Shown piece after piece: positions 54,773 through 63,880 of a stretch of DNA of 64,000 nucleotides. A model generated the notes under the pieces. It ran no database searches. It saw only the letters and a program-made list of their open reading frames with translations, and was not told the DNA's origin. The translations under genes and the position numbers were made by a program. Within the stretch, counting starts at the first letter, position 1, and each line of letters opens with the position of its first letter. This DNA comes from Parcubacteria group bacterium (GTDB lineage Bacteria; Patescibacteria; ABY1; Buchananbacterales; UBA6539), in contig NYZP01000019.1 in NCBI GenBank assembly GCA_002687175.1, positions 27,530 through 91,529 of the forward strand, written 5' to 3'.

Positions 54773-54811
54773 TTCGAGTCCTGCCCTCCGAACTCCGGGG
54801 GGAGAGAGGAC
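54773..54811. other. GC-rich block resembling a tRNA 3' end plus hairpin
   Basis: TTCGAGTCCTGCCCTCCGAA at 54773-54792 has the look of the T-loop and 3' acceptor strand of a tRNA. No matching 5' half precedes it: upstream is AT-rich and the T-stem partner GCAGG is missing. GTCCT at 54778-54782 can pair with AGGAC at 54807-54811 around a GC-rich interior. It lies in a 125-base intergenic stretch in an otherwise dense operon. It may be a remnant of a tRNA gene end left by integration, or a chance similarity. Confidence 0.3.
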
Positions 54812-54846
54812 GTAGGTGGGTTATAAGTACTTTCATAATTTTAAAT

Positions 54847-55977
54847 TTATTTATTGGTTATTTTTAAAATATTCATTGTTTTATTAATCATCCCCTCAAA
54901 GCTAAATTTGTCTAAAACTTTTTTTGAATTATCAATAAATTTTTGTCGTAAATCTTGATTATCATAAAGTTTTAAAATAGCCTCTTTCAACTGCTCTTTA
55001 TTATTATACTCAATTAATAGACCGTTTTCATTATCAGTCACCACATCTAGATTACCGCCAATCTTGGTTGTGACAACTGGTACCCCAGCCGTAAAAGCTT
55101 CTAAGATAGTGTGTGACAAACCTTCATAGCCAGTATTTAAAACAAAAACACCACAATGAAGCATTTGCATTAAGCCTTCATGACTAACTCTCCCGGGAAT
55201 TAACACTTTATCTTTCAAGTCTAACTGATCAATCAATTTAGTGAGTTCATCCTTTCTTGGTCCATCGCCGAAAATTACTAACTTAAACTCCGGATTAACT
55301 TTCAGCAATTCTGGCATGATAGAGATTAAGGCCTCAAACCCTTTCCAGGGAACCAATCGACCAACAGACACAATCAAATTCGGATCAATTTTTTTCTTTT
55401 CAATAGTTATTTTTGGATCAAATGAATTGTAGATAACATTAATTTTATCCTGATCAACACCCCAACCCGTGACAACCGTTTTTAAATGATTACTGGGGAC
55501 AATAACAGTATCTGCTCTCCGACAGACCCAACTTTCAATTTTTTGTAACCAACCAATCTTACCTTTAAATTTTTTTCCTTGAAATTCATCGATACCCAGA
55601 GAAGTTTTATCAAAATTACGAGCTTGCTCCCAGGCATAATCACCAGTTACTTTAACCACCACTTTTTTCCTCAACAAAAATCCAACTATGATTGATGGTA
55701 ATCCGGAGCTAACCGGTCCTTGAGCATAAATCAAATGTGAAAAACGAGTATGTAGAAATAAATACCAGCAATACTTACTGTAACGTTGAATTGCTTTTTG
55801 ACTTCTTAAAATTCTTATAACTGAAAAATTCTTATTGTCATTATGAACTTCCGTGCTATAACAAATAATCTTAACTTTCCAGGAACGCTTGGCTAATTCT
55901 TCGGCCAGTTCATTACTGTAAGTAGCCGGCCCACCAATATCTGGTGAATAAATTTCTGCAGCAATTATTAATTTCAT
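54847..55977 (-). CDS. family 4 glycosyltransferase
   Basis: GT-B enzyme of 376 residues. IIAAEIYSPDIGGPATYSNELAEEL is the acceptor-side loop and FSHLIYAQGPVSSGLPSIIVGFLLRKK lies in the first domain. VSVGRLVPWKGFEALISIMPELL, LVIFGDGPRKDELTKLI, VLIPGRVSHEGLMQMLHCGVFVLNTGYEGLSHTILEAFTAGVPVVTT define the donor domain with E-x7-E. It overlaps the GT4 gene at 55974 by four bases. Donor unknown; PimA/WbaZ-like mannosyltransferases share this pattern. Confidence 0.92.
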   Translation of the reverse strand: MKLIIAAEIYSPDIGGPATYSNELAEELAKRSWKVKIICYSTEVHNDNKNFSVIRILRSQKAIQRYSKYCWYLFLHTRFSHLIYAQGPVSSGLPSIIVGFLLRKKVVVKVTGDYAWEQARNFDKTSLGIDEFQGKKFKGKIGWLQKIESWVCRRADTVIVPSNHLKTVVTGWGVDQDKINVIYNSFDPKITIEKKKIDPNLIVSVGRLVPWKGFEALISIMPELLKVNPEFKLVIFGDGPRKDELTKLIDQLDLKDKVLIPGRVSHEGLMQMLHCGVFVLNTGYEGLSHTILEAFTAGVPVVTTKIGGNLDVVTDNENGLLIEYNNKEQLKEAILKLYDNQDLRQKFIDNSKKVLDKFSFEGMINKTMNILKITNK

Positions 55978-57092
55978 AAATTCCGAAAAATTTCTTCCAT
56001 TTTTTTAGCAACACTTCCCCAATCATATTTTTGTAAAACTAAATTTCTGCCGTTAGTGCTTAATTTTTGTCTCAAATCATCATCAGTCAATAAGATACTG
56101 ATCTTACCAGCCAAATCACTAGGATTATCAACCTCGCAAAAAAGACCATTCTCTTTATCAACTAAAAAATCCGGGATACCACCAACCGGAGTACCAATCA
56201 CTGGCACACCGGCGGCCATTGATTCTAAAAAAGCTGAGCCTAAACCTTCACTGCGTGAAGGTCTAACGTAAATATCAGAAATTTTTAAATATTTTGGCAA
56301 ATCTTTTTGGTCAATATGTCCCAAAAACAAAATTTTATCTTTAACTCCAATTTCCTGAGCTAATGATTTTAATTTTATTTCTAATTTACCCGAACCTAAA
56401 ATTAAAACCTTAACCTCTAAATCTTTGACTGCTTTAATTAAATTATCAACTCCGTTCTTATAAACTAGTCGTGAAGTGGTAATCACTACCTTATCTTGAT
56501 TAGCTAAACCAAGCTCACGACGAAACTGTTGTAATTCTTCTTGACTAAAATTCTTTTCAAACTTATCTAAATCAACACCATTTGGTACTACTGACATTTT
56601 TCCGTGATAGCCATATTTGCTAGCTCGTTTTTCTAAAAAACTGCTGATCGGTTGGATAAAATCTGCTTTTTTATAAACTCTTTTATAAAGCGACCTCATA
56701 AACCAAGTACGACTCCAAATTCTTTTAAGTGAATCCCCTTCTTGAAGAGTTAATAAATACTTGGTCTTAGGAAATTTGGTTTTAAACTTTAAGGCCGCCA
56801 AACCAGCTTGATTTGCCATAATGGCCCAAACCGCATCATAATTTTGTTCTTGATGTAGCTCAGCTGCTTTCTTAAAGGCAATAAATGGGAAAAAATATTT
56901 AGCCAATCTACCGCGACCCAAACGATGAACTCTGATATTTCCCACATGTTCAACTGTTTGTCTTTTGCCGTCAAGATTAACGGTAATCATGTCAAAATTG
57001 ATGTCAGATATTCGGTCAGTTATTTCTTTAACAGCAAGCTCGGCACCACCTATAAAAGGAATGTAAGCTAGTGAAATTATTAAAACTTTCAT
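55974..57092 (-). CDS. family 4 glycosyltransferase
   Basis: GT-B enzyme of 372 residues. ISLAYIPFIGGAELAVKEITDRI begins the acceptor domain. YLLTLQEGDSLKRIW and the donor domain (VVITTSRLVYKNGVDNLIKAV, VLILGSGKLEIKL, ILFLGHIDQKDLPKYLKISDIYVRPSRSEGLGSAFLESMAAGVPVIGT) are present. It shares its last base with the first base of the nucleotide-sugar dehydrogenase stop, so the two are tightly coupled. Donor unknown. Confidence 0.92.
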   Translation of the reverse strand: MKVLIISLAYIPFIGGAELAVKEITDRISDINFDMITVNLDGKRQTVEHVGNIRVHRLGRGRLAKYFFPFIAFKKAAELHQEQNYDAVWAIMANQAGLAALKFKTKFPKTKYLLTLQEGDSLKRIWSRTWFMRSLYKRVYKKADFIQPISSFLEKRASKYGYHGKMSVVPNGVDLDKFEKNFSQEELQQFRRELGLANQDKVVITTSRLVYKNGVDNLIKAVKDLEVKVLILGSGKLEIKLKSLAQEIGVKDKILFLGHIDQKDLPKYLKISDIYVRPSRSEGLGSAFLESMAAGVPVIGTPVGGIPDFLVDKENGLFCEVDNPSDLAGKISILLTDDDLRQKLSTNGRNLVLQKYDWGSVAKKMEEIFRNL

Positions 57093-58357
57093 TAGAGCGT
57101 TAAATATTTAAAGCCAACTCCTTCAGCTTCTTCTTTATTGTAAAAACCTTTCAAGTCGAACAAAACAGGCTCGGCAGTACAAATACTTTTTAAACTTTCT
57201 AGATTATATTTACTATCCTTAAAAACATCATGGGGGCTAAACATAATAATAGAATCAAATTTCTCTTCCGGTGGCCATTCAGGCAAAAAATCCTCTTTTA
57301 CTAAATGTAAAATAAGATTTTTCAATTTTAATACCATCCCGTTAAGCAAGGGGTCATGACCTTTTACTTCATGTCCAGTATCTTTTAACTTACTTATCAA
57401 ATCTACAGCCTTACTGTTTCTGACATCTGGGACATTTTCTTTGAAAGATAACCCCATTATAAGAATTTTTTTATTACTTTTTAATTTATCAGATACAAAA
57501 GTAATCATTGATTCGTTAACTCCACGACCAGCCAAGATAACTTTTGAATCATAGCCAACCTGTTCAGCTTTATAAGTAAGATAATAAGGATCAATACCAA
57601 TACAGTGTCCACCAACTAATCCCGGATAATACTTGTTAAAATTCCATTTTGTTCCGGCAGCCTCAATAACTTCTTTAGTATCAATGTCCAGTTTATCAAA
57701 AATTAAAGCTAACTCATTCATCAAAGCAATATTTAAATCACGTTGGACATTTTCAATTACTTTTGAAGCTTCGGCCACCTTGATGCTGGAAGCCTGATGA
57801 ATTTTAGTAATTTTACCGTAGACTTCAGAAATTTTTTCCAGGGCTTCATTATCACTACCGGCAACAACTTTAATAACTTTATCAATTGTGTGATTTTTAT
57901 CTCCTGGGTTAACTCTTTCAGGAGAGTAACCAATTTTAAAATCTGTCCCAAGCTGCATACTTGACTCTGCTTCTAAAATCGGCAAACATACTTCCTCGGT
58001 ACAACCTGGATAGACAGTACTTTCGTAAACCACTATGGTGCCTTTCGTTAAATTTTTACCAACAATTTCTGTGGCACTTTTAACTAAGCTGAGATCAGGT
58101 TTTTTAGTGTCGTCAATAGGTGTTGGAACAGCGACGATAATAAAATTAGCTTGCTGAATAATCTCCGGATTATCAGAATATTCTATTTGGCACTCCGATA
58201 AATTTTTTATTTCGCCAGTTATGTCAACGCCATTTTTTAAATCTTCCAACTTTTGAGTATTCACGTCAAAACCAAAAGTTTTATATTCTTTTGAAAGCAA
58301 ACAAGCAAGAGGTAAACCGACATAACCTAAACCAACCACACAAATTTTAGTCTCCAT
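57092..58357 (-). CDS. nucleotide-sugar dehydrogenase (UDP-HexNAc/UDP-Glc dehydrogenase family)
   Basis: Oxidises C6 of a nucleotide sugar to the uronic acid with two NAD. The 421-residue protein has VVGLGYVGLPLACLL (NAD), VAVPTPIDDTKKPDLS, ESTVYPGCTEEVCLPILE, GYSPERVNPGDKNHTIDK and the catalytic C252 in GLVGGHCIGIDPYYL. GYSPERVNPGD and HCIGIDPYYL are typical of WbpA/TviB-type UDP-HexNAc dehydrogenases rather than UDP-glucose dehydrogenase, but this needs phylogeny. It is the first gene of the leftward 58.4-48.0 kb block. Confidence 0.9.
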   Translation of the reverse strand: METKICVVGLGYVGLPLACLLSKEYKTFGFDVNTQKLEDLKNGVDITGEIKNLSECQIEYSDNPEIIQQANFIIVAVPTPIDDTKKPDLSLVKSATEIVGKNLTKGTIVVYESTVYPGCTEEVCLPILEAESSMQLGTDFKIGYSPERVNPGDKNHTIDKVIKVVAGSDNEALEKISEVYGKITKIHQASSIKVAEASKVIENVQRDLNIALMNELALIFDKLDIDTKEVIEAAGTKWNFNKYYPGLVGGHCIGIDPYYLTYKAEQVGYDSKVILAGRGVNESMITFVSDKLKSNKKILIMGLSFKENVPDVRNSKAVDLISKLKDTGHEVKGHDPLLNGMVLKLKNLILHLVKEDFLPEWPPEEKFDSIIMFSPHDVFKDSKYNLESLKSICTAEPVLFDLKGFYNKEEAEGVGFKYLTL

Positions 58358-58377
58358 AAATTATTCTAATTTATAAA

Positions 58378-58397
58378 AGCCGCGACTCTGTCGGGCT
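58378..58397. other. bulged hairpin in the divergent intergenic region
   Basis: AGCC and CGAC, separated by one unpaired G, pair with GTCG and GGCT around a three-base TCT loop. The stem has eight pairs and sits 21 bases from the dehydrogenase start, in an AT-rich divergent spacer of 149 bases. It may lie in the dehydrogenase leader as an attenuator or stabiliser; there is no direct evidence. Confidence 0.35.
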
Positions 58398-58506
58398 ACT
58401 TAAATATGCAAATTTTAGTAAAATTAGCCTTGATTATTAATGCAATATACTTTAACATTATTATATAAAAATGGCATTTGGTCAAGGTGGAGAAAGTAGT
58501 TAATTT

Positions 58507-59649
58507 ATGTCTCAACCCAGCAAAATTTTATACATTGTTACCCAGTCAGGGTGGGGTGGCGCACAGCGCTATGTTTTTGATTTAGCTTTAAGTTTCCATG
58601 ATAAAGGTTACGACGTAACAGTTGCTGGCGGAAATGACATTGATGGGAAAAAAACTCTACTCACTAAATTAGACGAAAATAATATAAAAAGTTACAAGTT
58701 AAATAATTTAGTTCGCCAAATTAATCCTCTTAAAGATTTAGCCGCCTACTTCGAAATCAAAAAATTTATTAAAAAAAATAATCCAGACATTTTACACTTA
58801 AATAGTAGTAAAGCTAGCATTATCGGCGCAATAGCTGGTAAACATACTGGGGTTAAAAAAATTGTTTACACCGTCCACGGATATGCTTTTAATGAACCAC
58901 TTCCCATTTGGAAAAAAATGATTTACCTTTGGTCGGAAAAAATTTCTGCTCAATATAAAAACATATTAATCTGCGTTTCAGAATTTGACAGACAAATTGG
59001 TATCAAAAATAAAATTGCTCCAGAAAATAAATTTATCACAATCCATAATGGTGTTAAACATATAAACTTTCAACCCCAAGACCAAGCTCGTCAATATTTA
59101 AAACTTGAGAAAACAAATACAACTATTGGTACCGTGGCAAACTTTTATGCAACCAAAGGCTTAACCTACTTAATCAAGGCTGCTCAGCTAACTATCCAGG
59201 AAAAACCAGATCTTAAATTTGTAGTTATTGGTGACGGTCAAGAAAGAAAAAATTTGGAAAATGAAATTAAAGAATTAAACTTACAAAATCATTTTTTATT
59301 ACTGGGAGTAAAAGAAAAAGCCTGGCAATACTTACCAGCCTTTGATATTTATGTTTCACCATCAGTTAAAGAGGGATTCCCCTATCATGTACTAGAAGCA
59401 ATGAAGGCCAGTCTACCAATTATTACCACAAATGTAGGAGGAATTCCTGAAATGATTGAAGATGAAATTAATGGTTTATTGGTTAAACCAGCTGATCCTC
59501 AAGCTTTATCTCAGGCAATAATTGAATTACTGGACAATCAAAAATTATCAGAAAAAATTTCTAGTGCCGCTGAACAGACAGCTAATGAAAAGTTTGGTTT
59601 AGAAAAAATGATTTTAGCCACTGAAGAAATTTATCGAAATCAACTTTAG
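58507..59649 (+). CDS. family 4 glycosyltransferase
   Basis: GT-B enzyme of 380 residues and the only plus-strand glycosyltransferase in the right half. LYIVTQSGWGGAQRYVFDLALSF begins the acceptor domain and ILHLNSSKASIIGAIAG follows. IGTVANFYATKGLTYLIKAAQL, FVVIGDGQERKNLENEI, FLLLGVKEKAWQYLPAFDIYVSPSVKEGFPYHVLEAMKASLPIITT make the donor domain with E-x7-E. GGTGGAGAAAG lies about 10-18 bases before the ATG. Its stop codon is back to back with that of the convergent GT-C gene. Donor unknown. Confidence 0.92.
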   Translation: MSQPSKILYIVTQSGWGGAQRYVFDLALSFHDKGYDVTVAGGNDIDGKKTLLTKLDENNIKSYKLNNLVRQINPLKDLAAYFEIKKFIKKNNPDILHLNSSKASIIGAIAGKHTGVKKIVYTVHGYAFNEPLPIWKKMIYLWSEKISAQYKNILICVSEFDRQIGIKNKIAPENKFITIHNGVKHINFQPQDQARQYLKLEKTNTTIGTVANFYATKGLTYLIKAAQLTIQEKPDLKFVVIGDGQERKNLENEIKELNLQNHFLLLGVKEKAWQYLPAFDIYVSPSVKEGFPYHVLEAMKASLPIITTNVGGIPEMIEDEINGLLVKPADPQALSQAIIELLDNQKLSEKISSAAEQTANEKFGLEKMILATEEIYRNQL

Positions 59650-61341
59650 TTAACTTTGCCAGTGGTAAACGGCAAATACCTCACGGCCATCAGGCCGTTT
59701 TATAATGTCTGGAGTTAAATCATTTAACTGCTCAACCAAAATTTCAGCTGAATTAGTTTGGTCAGCGATGGGTTGCAAAAGAATTTTATTATCCAGAATT
59801 TTAACAAAATAAAAATTATTAATTCCTTGACCTGTCCAAAAACTTCTACCTTGATCTAAATAATCTTCAGAAGTAATTACTGGCCAACCTTGATAGACCA
59901 TCCGACGGTGAAATAGCCAAAAAGTTGCCAGATCATACATGTTATTATCATAAATTATTAAAATTGATTCTGGCTTAGCGTCATCTCTGGTAGCTTTTAA
60001 AGCTGCTTCTTTTTTTAAGTCTTCCAAAAATTGGTAACGAGTCTCGAAGGTTACTTCGGGACTTTTTCTATATAATAATTGATCTAAATAAGCATCTAAT
60101 TGATTATAGCCCCAGCTATAACTTTCTATAGCTAAATAAGAATTGGTCAAACCTTGTGGCCCAACTGGATGATGGGTTAACAAAGTATTAGCTGAAAAAA
60201 ATATTTCTATAGCAATTAAAAATGTTACTAGTACTATTTGAATAACTTTTTTTTGTAAATATATGAGCCAGGCAATCAACACTATCATAAACGGCACTGA
60301 CATGACGATAAAACGTTTTGCTGGACCTACTAGTAAAAAGAATAAAAAATAAAATAAAATGGTCAAAACTAATAGATAATAAGGTCTTAGATTCTGTTCA
60401 GCTTCTTGGTCAAAACTTAATTTTAGGTCAGTTTTAAAAAATTTCCTAAATAAAACTAATAAACTTAAAACAAAAAGAATAAACATTGGCCAGAGCATTC
60501 CTTGATAAAACGCCGGGATTAAATTTTTGGTTCGTTCTAAAAAACTACCAGCCTGTTCCTTGCCTGGTAATGATTCCCAGTCTGGCACCTCTTGATTAAA
60601 TAAATAAGAATACTGTAAATCAAAATATCCCCTGGCTTGATAAAGTTTTAAGTTGTAAATTATTACTGGACTAAATAAAATAGCAATTAATAAAATAGCC
60701 AACCAAAATCTTTTATCCTTAAAAACGGTTCGTTTAAAAAATAAAAGATAACTAAAAAATATTGGCAATAAAATTAAGGCTGTATGTTTTGTTAATAAAG
60801 TCAAACCAAGTACAATCCCCCACTGATAATATTTATGTGAATCAATAACTTTAATAAAAAAATAAAAAGCTAATAAAGAAAAGAAAATCACCATTGATTC
60901 TTGTAATCCGGTCCGACTGACCCAAACGTGATAAGACGAAACAGCCAGCAGTAAACTGGCAATAATACCAATTTGCTTATTGAATAATTGCTTACCAATA
61001 AAGTAGAGTAAAAGGACTGACCCGATACCAGCCAGCACAAATGGCAATCTTAAAGCAAAAATTGTTTGACCAAATATTAAAAAAGATAGATGTTGTATTA
61101 AAAATATCAAAGGCGGGTGGTCATGAAAGGAAATCTTGGCCCAAGTTGGGACATCAGAAAACCACTCCCAAGGAGTGGTTTGATATGGTGAGGAGAAAAA
61201 ATCAATTAAACCAATGGATCGAAAGCCGATGATAACTTCATCGTTAATTACATCAGCCCGATCAAGATCATAAAATCGGAGAACTCCCGCTAAGATGACA
61301 ATCAAAAATAAAATGGCAAAATAACGAGAATTAATTTTCAT
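59650..61341 (-). CDS. GT39/ArnT-like GT-C glycosyltransferase
   Basis: Polytopic protein of 563 residues. The first external loop contains DRADVINDEVIIGFRSIGL, with the acidic pair expected for the catalytic base of GT-C enzymes. FHDHPPLIFLIQHLSFLIFG, LRLPFVLAGIGSVLLLYFIGKQLF and SSYHVWVSRTGLQESMVIFF follow. It probably transfers a sugar from polyprenyl phosphate to lipid or protein on the outer face. It is clearly related to the gene at 62058-63782 (shared FHD-PPLVFLIQ, LPFxLAGIGSV, VSSxHVWxSK/R), which suggests a tandem duplication around the TPR gene. The C-terminal soluble domain (about 425-563) may bind the acceptor. Confidence 0.82.
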   Translation of the reverse strand: MKINSRYFAILFLIVILAGVLRFYDLDRADVINDEVIIGFRSIGLIDFFSSPYQTTPWEWFSDVPTWAKISFHDHPPLIFLIQHLSFLIFGQTIFALRLPFVLAGIGSVLLLYFIGKQLFNKQIGIIASLLLAVSSYHVWVSRTGLQESMVIFFSLLAFYFFIKVIDSHKYYQWGIVLGLTLLTKHTALILLPIFFSYLLFFKRTVFKDKRFWLAILLIAILFSPVIIYNLKLYQARGYFDLQYSYLFNQEVPDWESLPGKEQAGSFLERTKNLIPAFYQGMLWPMFILFVLSLLVLFRKFFKTDLKLSFDQEAEQNLRPYYLLVLTILFYFLFFLLVGPAKRFIVMSVPFMIVLIAWLIYLQKKVIQIVLVTFLIAIEIFFSANTLLTHHPVGPQGLTNSYLAIESYSWGYNQLDAYLDQLLYRKSPEVTFETRYQFLEDLKKEAALKATRDDAKPESILIIYDNNMYDLATFWLFHRRMVYQGWPVITSEDYLDQGRSFWTGQGINNFYFVKILDNKILLQPIADQTNSAEILVEQLNDLTPDIIKRPDGREVFAVYHWQS

Positions 61342-61350
61342 ATATCTTGA

Positions 61351-62046
61351 TTATTGTAATTTTTCGAGTTCGGCAGCTACTAGGTCATCATTTGGGTCAA
61401 GATCTAAGGCTAGCTGAAAATATTGTATTGCTTTAGTAATATTCCCTTCATCACGATAAAATCCTGCTAAAACAGCTGGTAACTCACTGTTGCCAGGATT
61501 ATTTGCTATACCATCAAGCATAACAGCTACTGCTTTTTCCTTATCTTCTAGATTAAATAGAGCAAAATCAAAATAATTACGGTAGTAAAAAATATTTTTT
61601 GGTTCACCTTGAGTATTTTCAAGTACGCTTTCATATGCACTAGTAGCCTTGTCGCTGTCTTGTAAAAAATTAGTGTAAAGATCTGCTAAATTACCAAAAG
61701 CTATCGAACCTAATGGTCTAAGCTCAACCGCTTTCAACCAAGCCTCTTCAGCTCCCAAGTAGTCACCTGCATTTTTTTTAAGTGATCCTAACTTTAAAAA
61801 TAAATCAGGATTATTTTGATTTTGTTCTAAAGCATTTAATAAAATTTCTAGCTCGCTTTTATCCCCTTCGGATACATTAAACTCTTCAACATAATCATCT
61901 ATATCATCATTACTGTTGACTTGATTCCCGGGATCAGATGAAAAAAAATAATAGCCAAAGAAAATAATAGCTAAAAAAAGTATTAACAAAAATATAACTG
62001 TATTAACTTTCTTATTTTGGGTTAGACTGCTCAATAATTTTGTCAT
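61351..62046 (-). CDS. membrane-anchored TPR protein
   Basis: Protein of 231 residues. A single N-terminal membrane helix (VIFLLILFLAIIFFGYYFF, about 18-37) is followed by an acidic linker and three to four TPR units (NPDLFLKLGSLKKNAGDYLGAEEAWLKAVEL and later SELPAVLAGFYRDEGNITKAIQYFQLALDL). The bulk is probably outside the cytoplasmic membrane. It lies nine bases after one GT-C gene and nine before the other, so it may hold them together or present their acceptors. No enzymatic domain is visible. Confidence 0.85.
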   Translation of the reverse strand: MTKLLSSLTQNKKVNTVIFLLILFLAIIFFGYYFFSSDPGNQVNSNDDIDDYVEEFNVSEGDKSELEILLNALEQNQNNPDLFLKLGSLKKNAGDYLGAEEAWLKAVELRPLGSIAFGNLADLYTNFLQDSDKATSAYESVLENTQGEPKNIFYYRNYFDFALFNLEDKEKAVAVMLDGIANNPGNSELPAVLAGFYRDEGNITKAIQYFQLALDLDPNDDLVAAELEKLQ

Positions 62047-62057
62047 AGTGATTTTAT

Positions 62058-63782
62058 TTAATTTAATTCTACTTTATAAAGCTCAAATACTAGCTCATCA
62101 TTTAAATTAAAAATTTCTTCTTTAGTTGCTCCCTTTCTTTCAAATACTTGTGCTACAACTTCTGATATTTGGCGGTTCTGCAGGGCAACTTCGGGATGTT
62201 CTTCATTCAAAATTAAACCTTCATCATATACTATATCATTGGCTCCTTTTACAAAAAAGACATTTTTAACCCCATTTTCTTTAAAAAATTCAAACCAGTC
62301 AATATCACCTAGCACAAAACCTATGTCAGGGGCCGAAGCAATAATATAGTCTGAATAAACTTTCCAGCGAGAAAAATACCAAAGAACAGAAAACCAGTTT
62401 AAATTACCGTCATATATAAACACATCACTTCCTATCAAATCTTCTTGATAAAGGCCTAGCTCATCTGAATCAGTAATTTTCCTAATTCCCTTAAAATCAA
62501 AATACCCATTTTCAACTAGATGTTTTTCTAACTGATTGAATCCAGTATTTTCCCAACGATTATTTGAAAAGTGTTTACCCGGCTGACCTATTGGTTCTCG
62601 TAAAATATTTGTATTAACTGTATATAATAGTTCAGTCAGTAAAAGAACTGTGAGTACAATAATATAAGCAAATTTTTTAACTATTGTCAATCCACTTTGG
62701 GCAATTGTAAAATCATATAATTTAACTAAACCAACAGCAACAGTAATGGCCAAAAAAGGAATAAACAAAGAAATAAAACGATCATTAACTCCAACAAAGG
62801 CAAATTGAACAGTTGCAAAAAATAATAACAGTATTAAAAATAAATTTTTATTATCTTTAAATTTTAAAGTTAGGTTAATTAATATATATACCAATGAGAC
62901 TATTAATACTAAATAAAGGGACAGAGAATAAGAAGAAGAAAATTGTTGCCAAACGCTTTTTGCCTGTTGTAAATACTCACCGGAGATTGCTCCGCCCGAC
63001 ATTCCTGGCCAATCAGACATATCCTGACCAAATAACCCAGCCAGTTGTAAATCAAAATGTCCTCTGGTCTGCCAAACCTTATAATTGTAAAAAAGTACGG
63101 GTGAAAAAATTAAAACGGCAATTACGATGGCGATGACAAAATATTTATTAATTAACACTTTACGATTTTTTATTAACAAATAAAGAAAAATGGCCGGGAA
63201 AATAAAAGCAATAGTGTACTTGGTCAGCATAGTCAAACCCAAAGCAACACCAAACCAAATAAATAGCTTATTATTTTTTAATCCTTTAAGAAAGAGATAT
63301 AAAGTTAGTAATATAAAAAAAATGGCAATTGGCTCCAAATAACCAATTTTACTGAGCCAAACATGAAAGCTAGAAACTGCCAACACCAAACTGGCTAACA
63401 ATGCCACTTTTTCGTTATATAACTGTTTAGCTAATAAATAAACTAAGAACACCGAACCAATACCAGCCAAGGCAAATGGTAACCGAGACGCCAAAACTGA
63501 GATACCAAAAAGTTTAAAAAATATAAATTGGATTAAAAAAACTAAGGGTGGTGCATCATGGAAAGATAAACGTGACCACCAAGGTATCGAACCAAACCAG
63601 GTTATTGGGGTGGTTTGTAGTTGGGAATCAACATAATCAAAGTAGTCTACACCTCGAAAAGAGTAGATAGCGTCATCATGCTGAATATCAGCCATGGTTA
63701 AACGAAACAATATTAAAAAAGCAGCTAAAATTATAATGGCTGCTAATATATATTTTCTATATTTCATTATCATGTCTACCAT
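62058..63782 (-). CDS. GT39/ArnT-like GT-C glycosyltransferase
   Basis: Polytopic protein of 574 residues. The first loop has MADIQHDDAIYSFRGVD with an acidic pair, followed by FHDAPPLVFLIQFIFFKLFG, ASRLPFALAGIGSVFLVYLL, AVSSFHVWLSKIGYLEPIAIFF and LGLTMLTKYTIAF. It is a paralogue of the gene at 59650-61341. Probable donor is a polyprenyl-phosphate hexose. The first ATG at 63782 is five bases from the predicted transcription start. In-frame ATGs at 63773 and 63767 are plausible alternatives, the latter with GGTAGA seven bases upstream. First gene of the right-hand leftward operon. Confidence 0.82.
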   Translation of the reverse strand: MVDMIMKYRKYILAAIIILAAFLILFRLTMADIQHDDAIYSFRGVDYFDYVDSQLQTTPITWFGSIPWWSRLSFHDAPPLVFLIQFIFFKLFGISVLASRLPFALAGIGSVFLVYLLAKQLYNEKVALLASLVLAVSSFHVWLSKIGYLEPIAIFFILLTLYLFLKGLKNNKLFIWFGVALGLTMLTKYTIAFIFPAIFLYLLIKNRKVLINKYFVIAIVIAVLIFSPVLFYNYKVWQTRGHFDLQLAGLFGQDMSDWPGMSGGAISGEYLQQAKSVWQQFSSSYSLSLYLVLIVSLVYILINLTLKFKDNKNLFLILLLFFATVQFAFVGVNDRFISLFIPFLAITVAVGLVKLYDFTIAQSGLTIVKKFAYIIVLTVLLLTELLYTVNTNILREPIGQPGKHFSNNRWENTGFNQLEKHLVENGYFDFKGIRKITDSDELGLYQEDLIGSDVFIYDGNLNWFSVLWYFSRWKVYSDYIIASAPDIGFVLGDIDWFEFFKENGVKNVFFVKGANDIVYDEGLILNEEHPEVALQNRQISEVVAQVFERKGATKEEIFNLNDELVFELYKVELN

Positions 63783-63794
63783 AAATTTAACTTC

Positions 63795-63823
63795 AGTTTA
63801 GCAAAAAAAATGAGTTCTATCAA
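63795..63823 (-). promoter_or_regulatory. promoter for the GT-C/TPR operon
   Basis: On the minus strand TTGATA (63823-63818) and TAAACT (63800-63795) with a 17-base spacer and a TG immediately before the -10 box. It lies directly after the hairpin that ends the upstream gene. Confidence 0.6.
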
Positions 63824-63824
63824 A

Positions 63825-63858
63825 CTTAAAAGTCCCCGCTGACGCAGGGACTTTTAAG
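63825..63858. terminator. strong hairpin terminator after the right-edge gene
   Basis: CTTAAAAGTCCC at 63825-63836 and its exact complement at 63847-63858 form a 12-bp stem with a ten-base loop whose CG-rich ends can pair further. A/T-rich sequence flanks both sides, so it could act in either direction. It separates the truncated right-edge gene from the GT-C operon. Confidence 0.8.
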
Positions 63859-63880
63859 TTGTGTAATCTGAATTTCAGTA

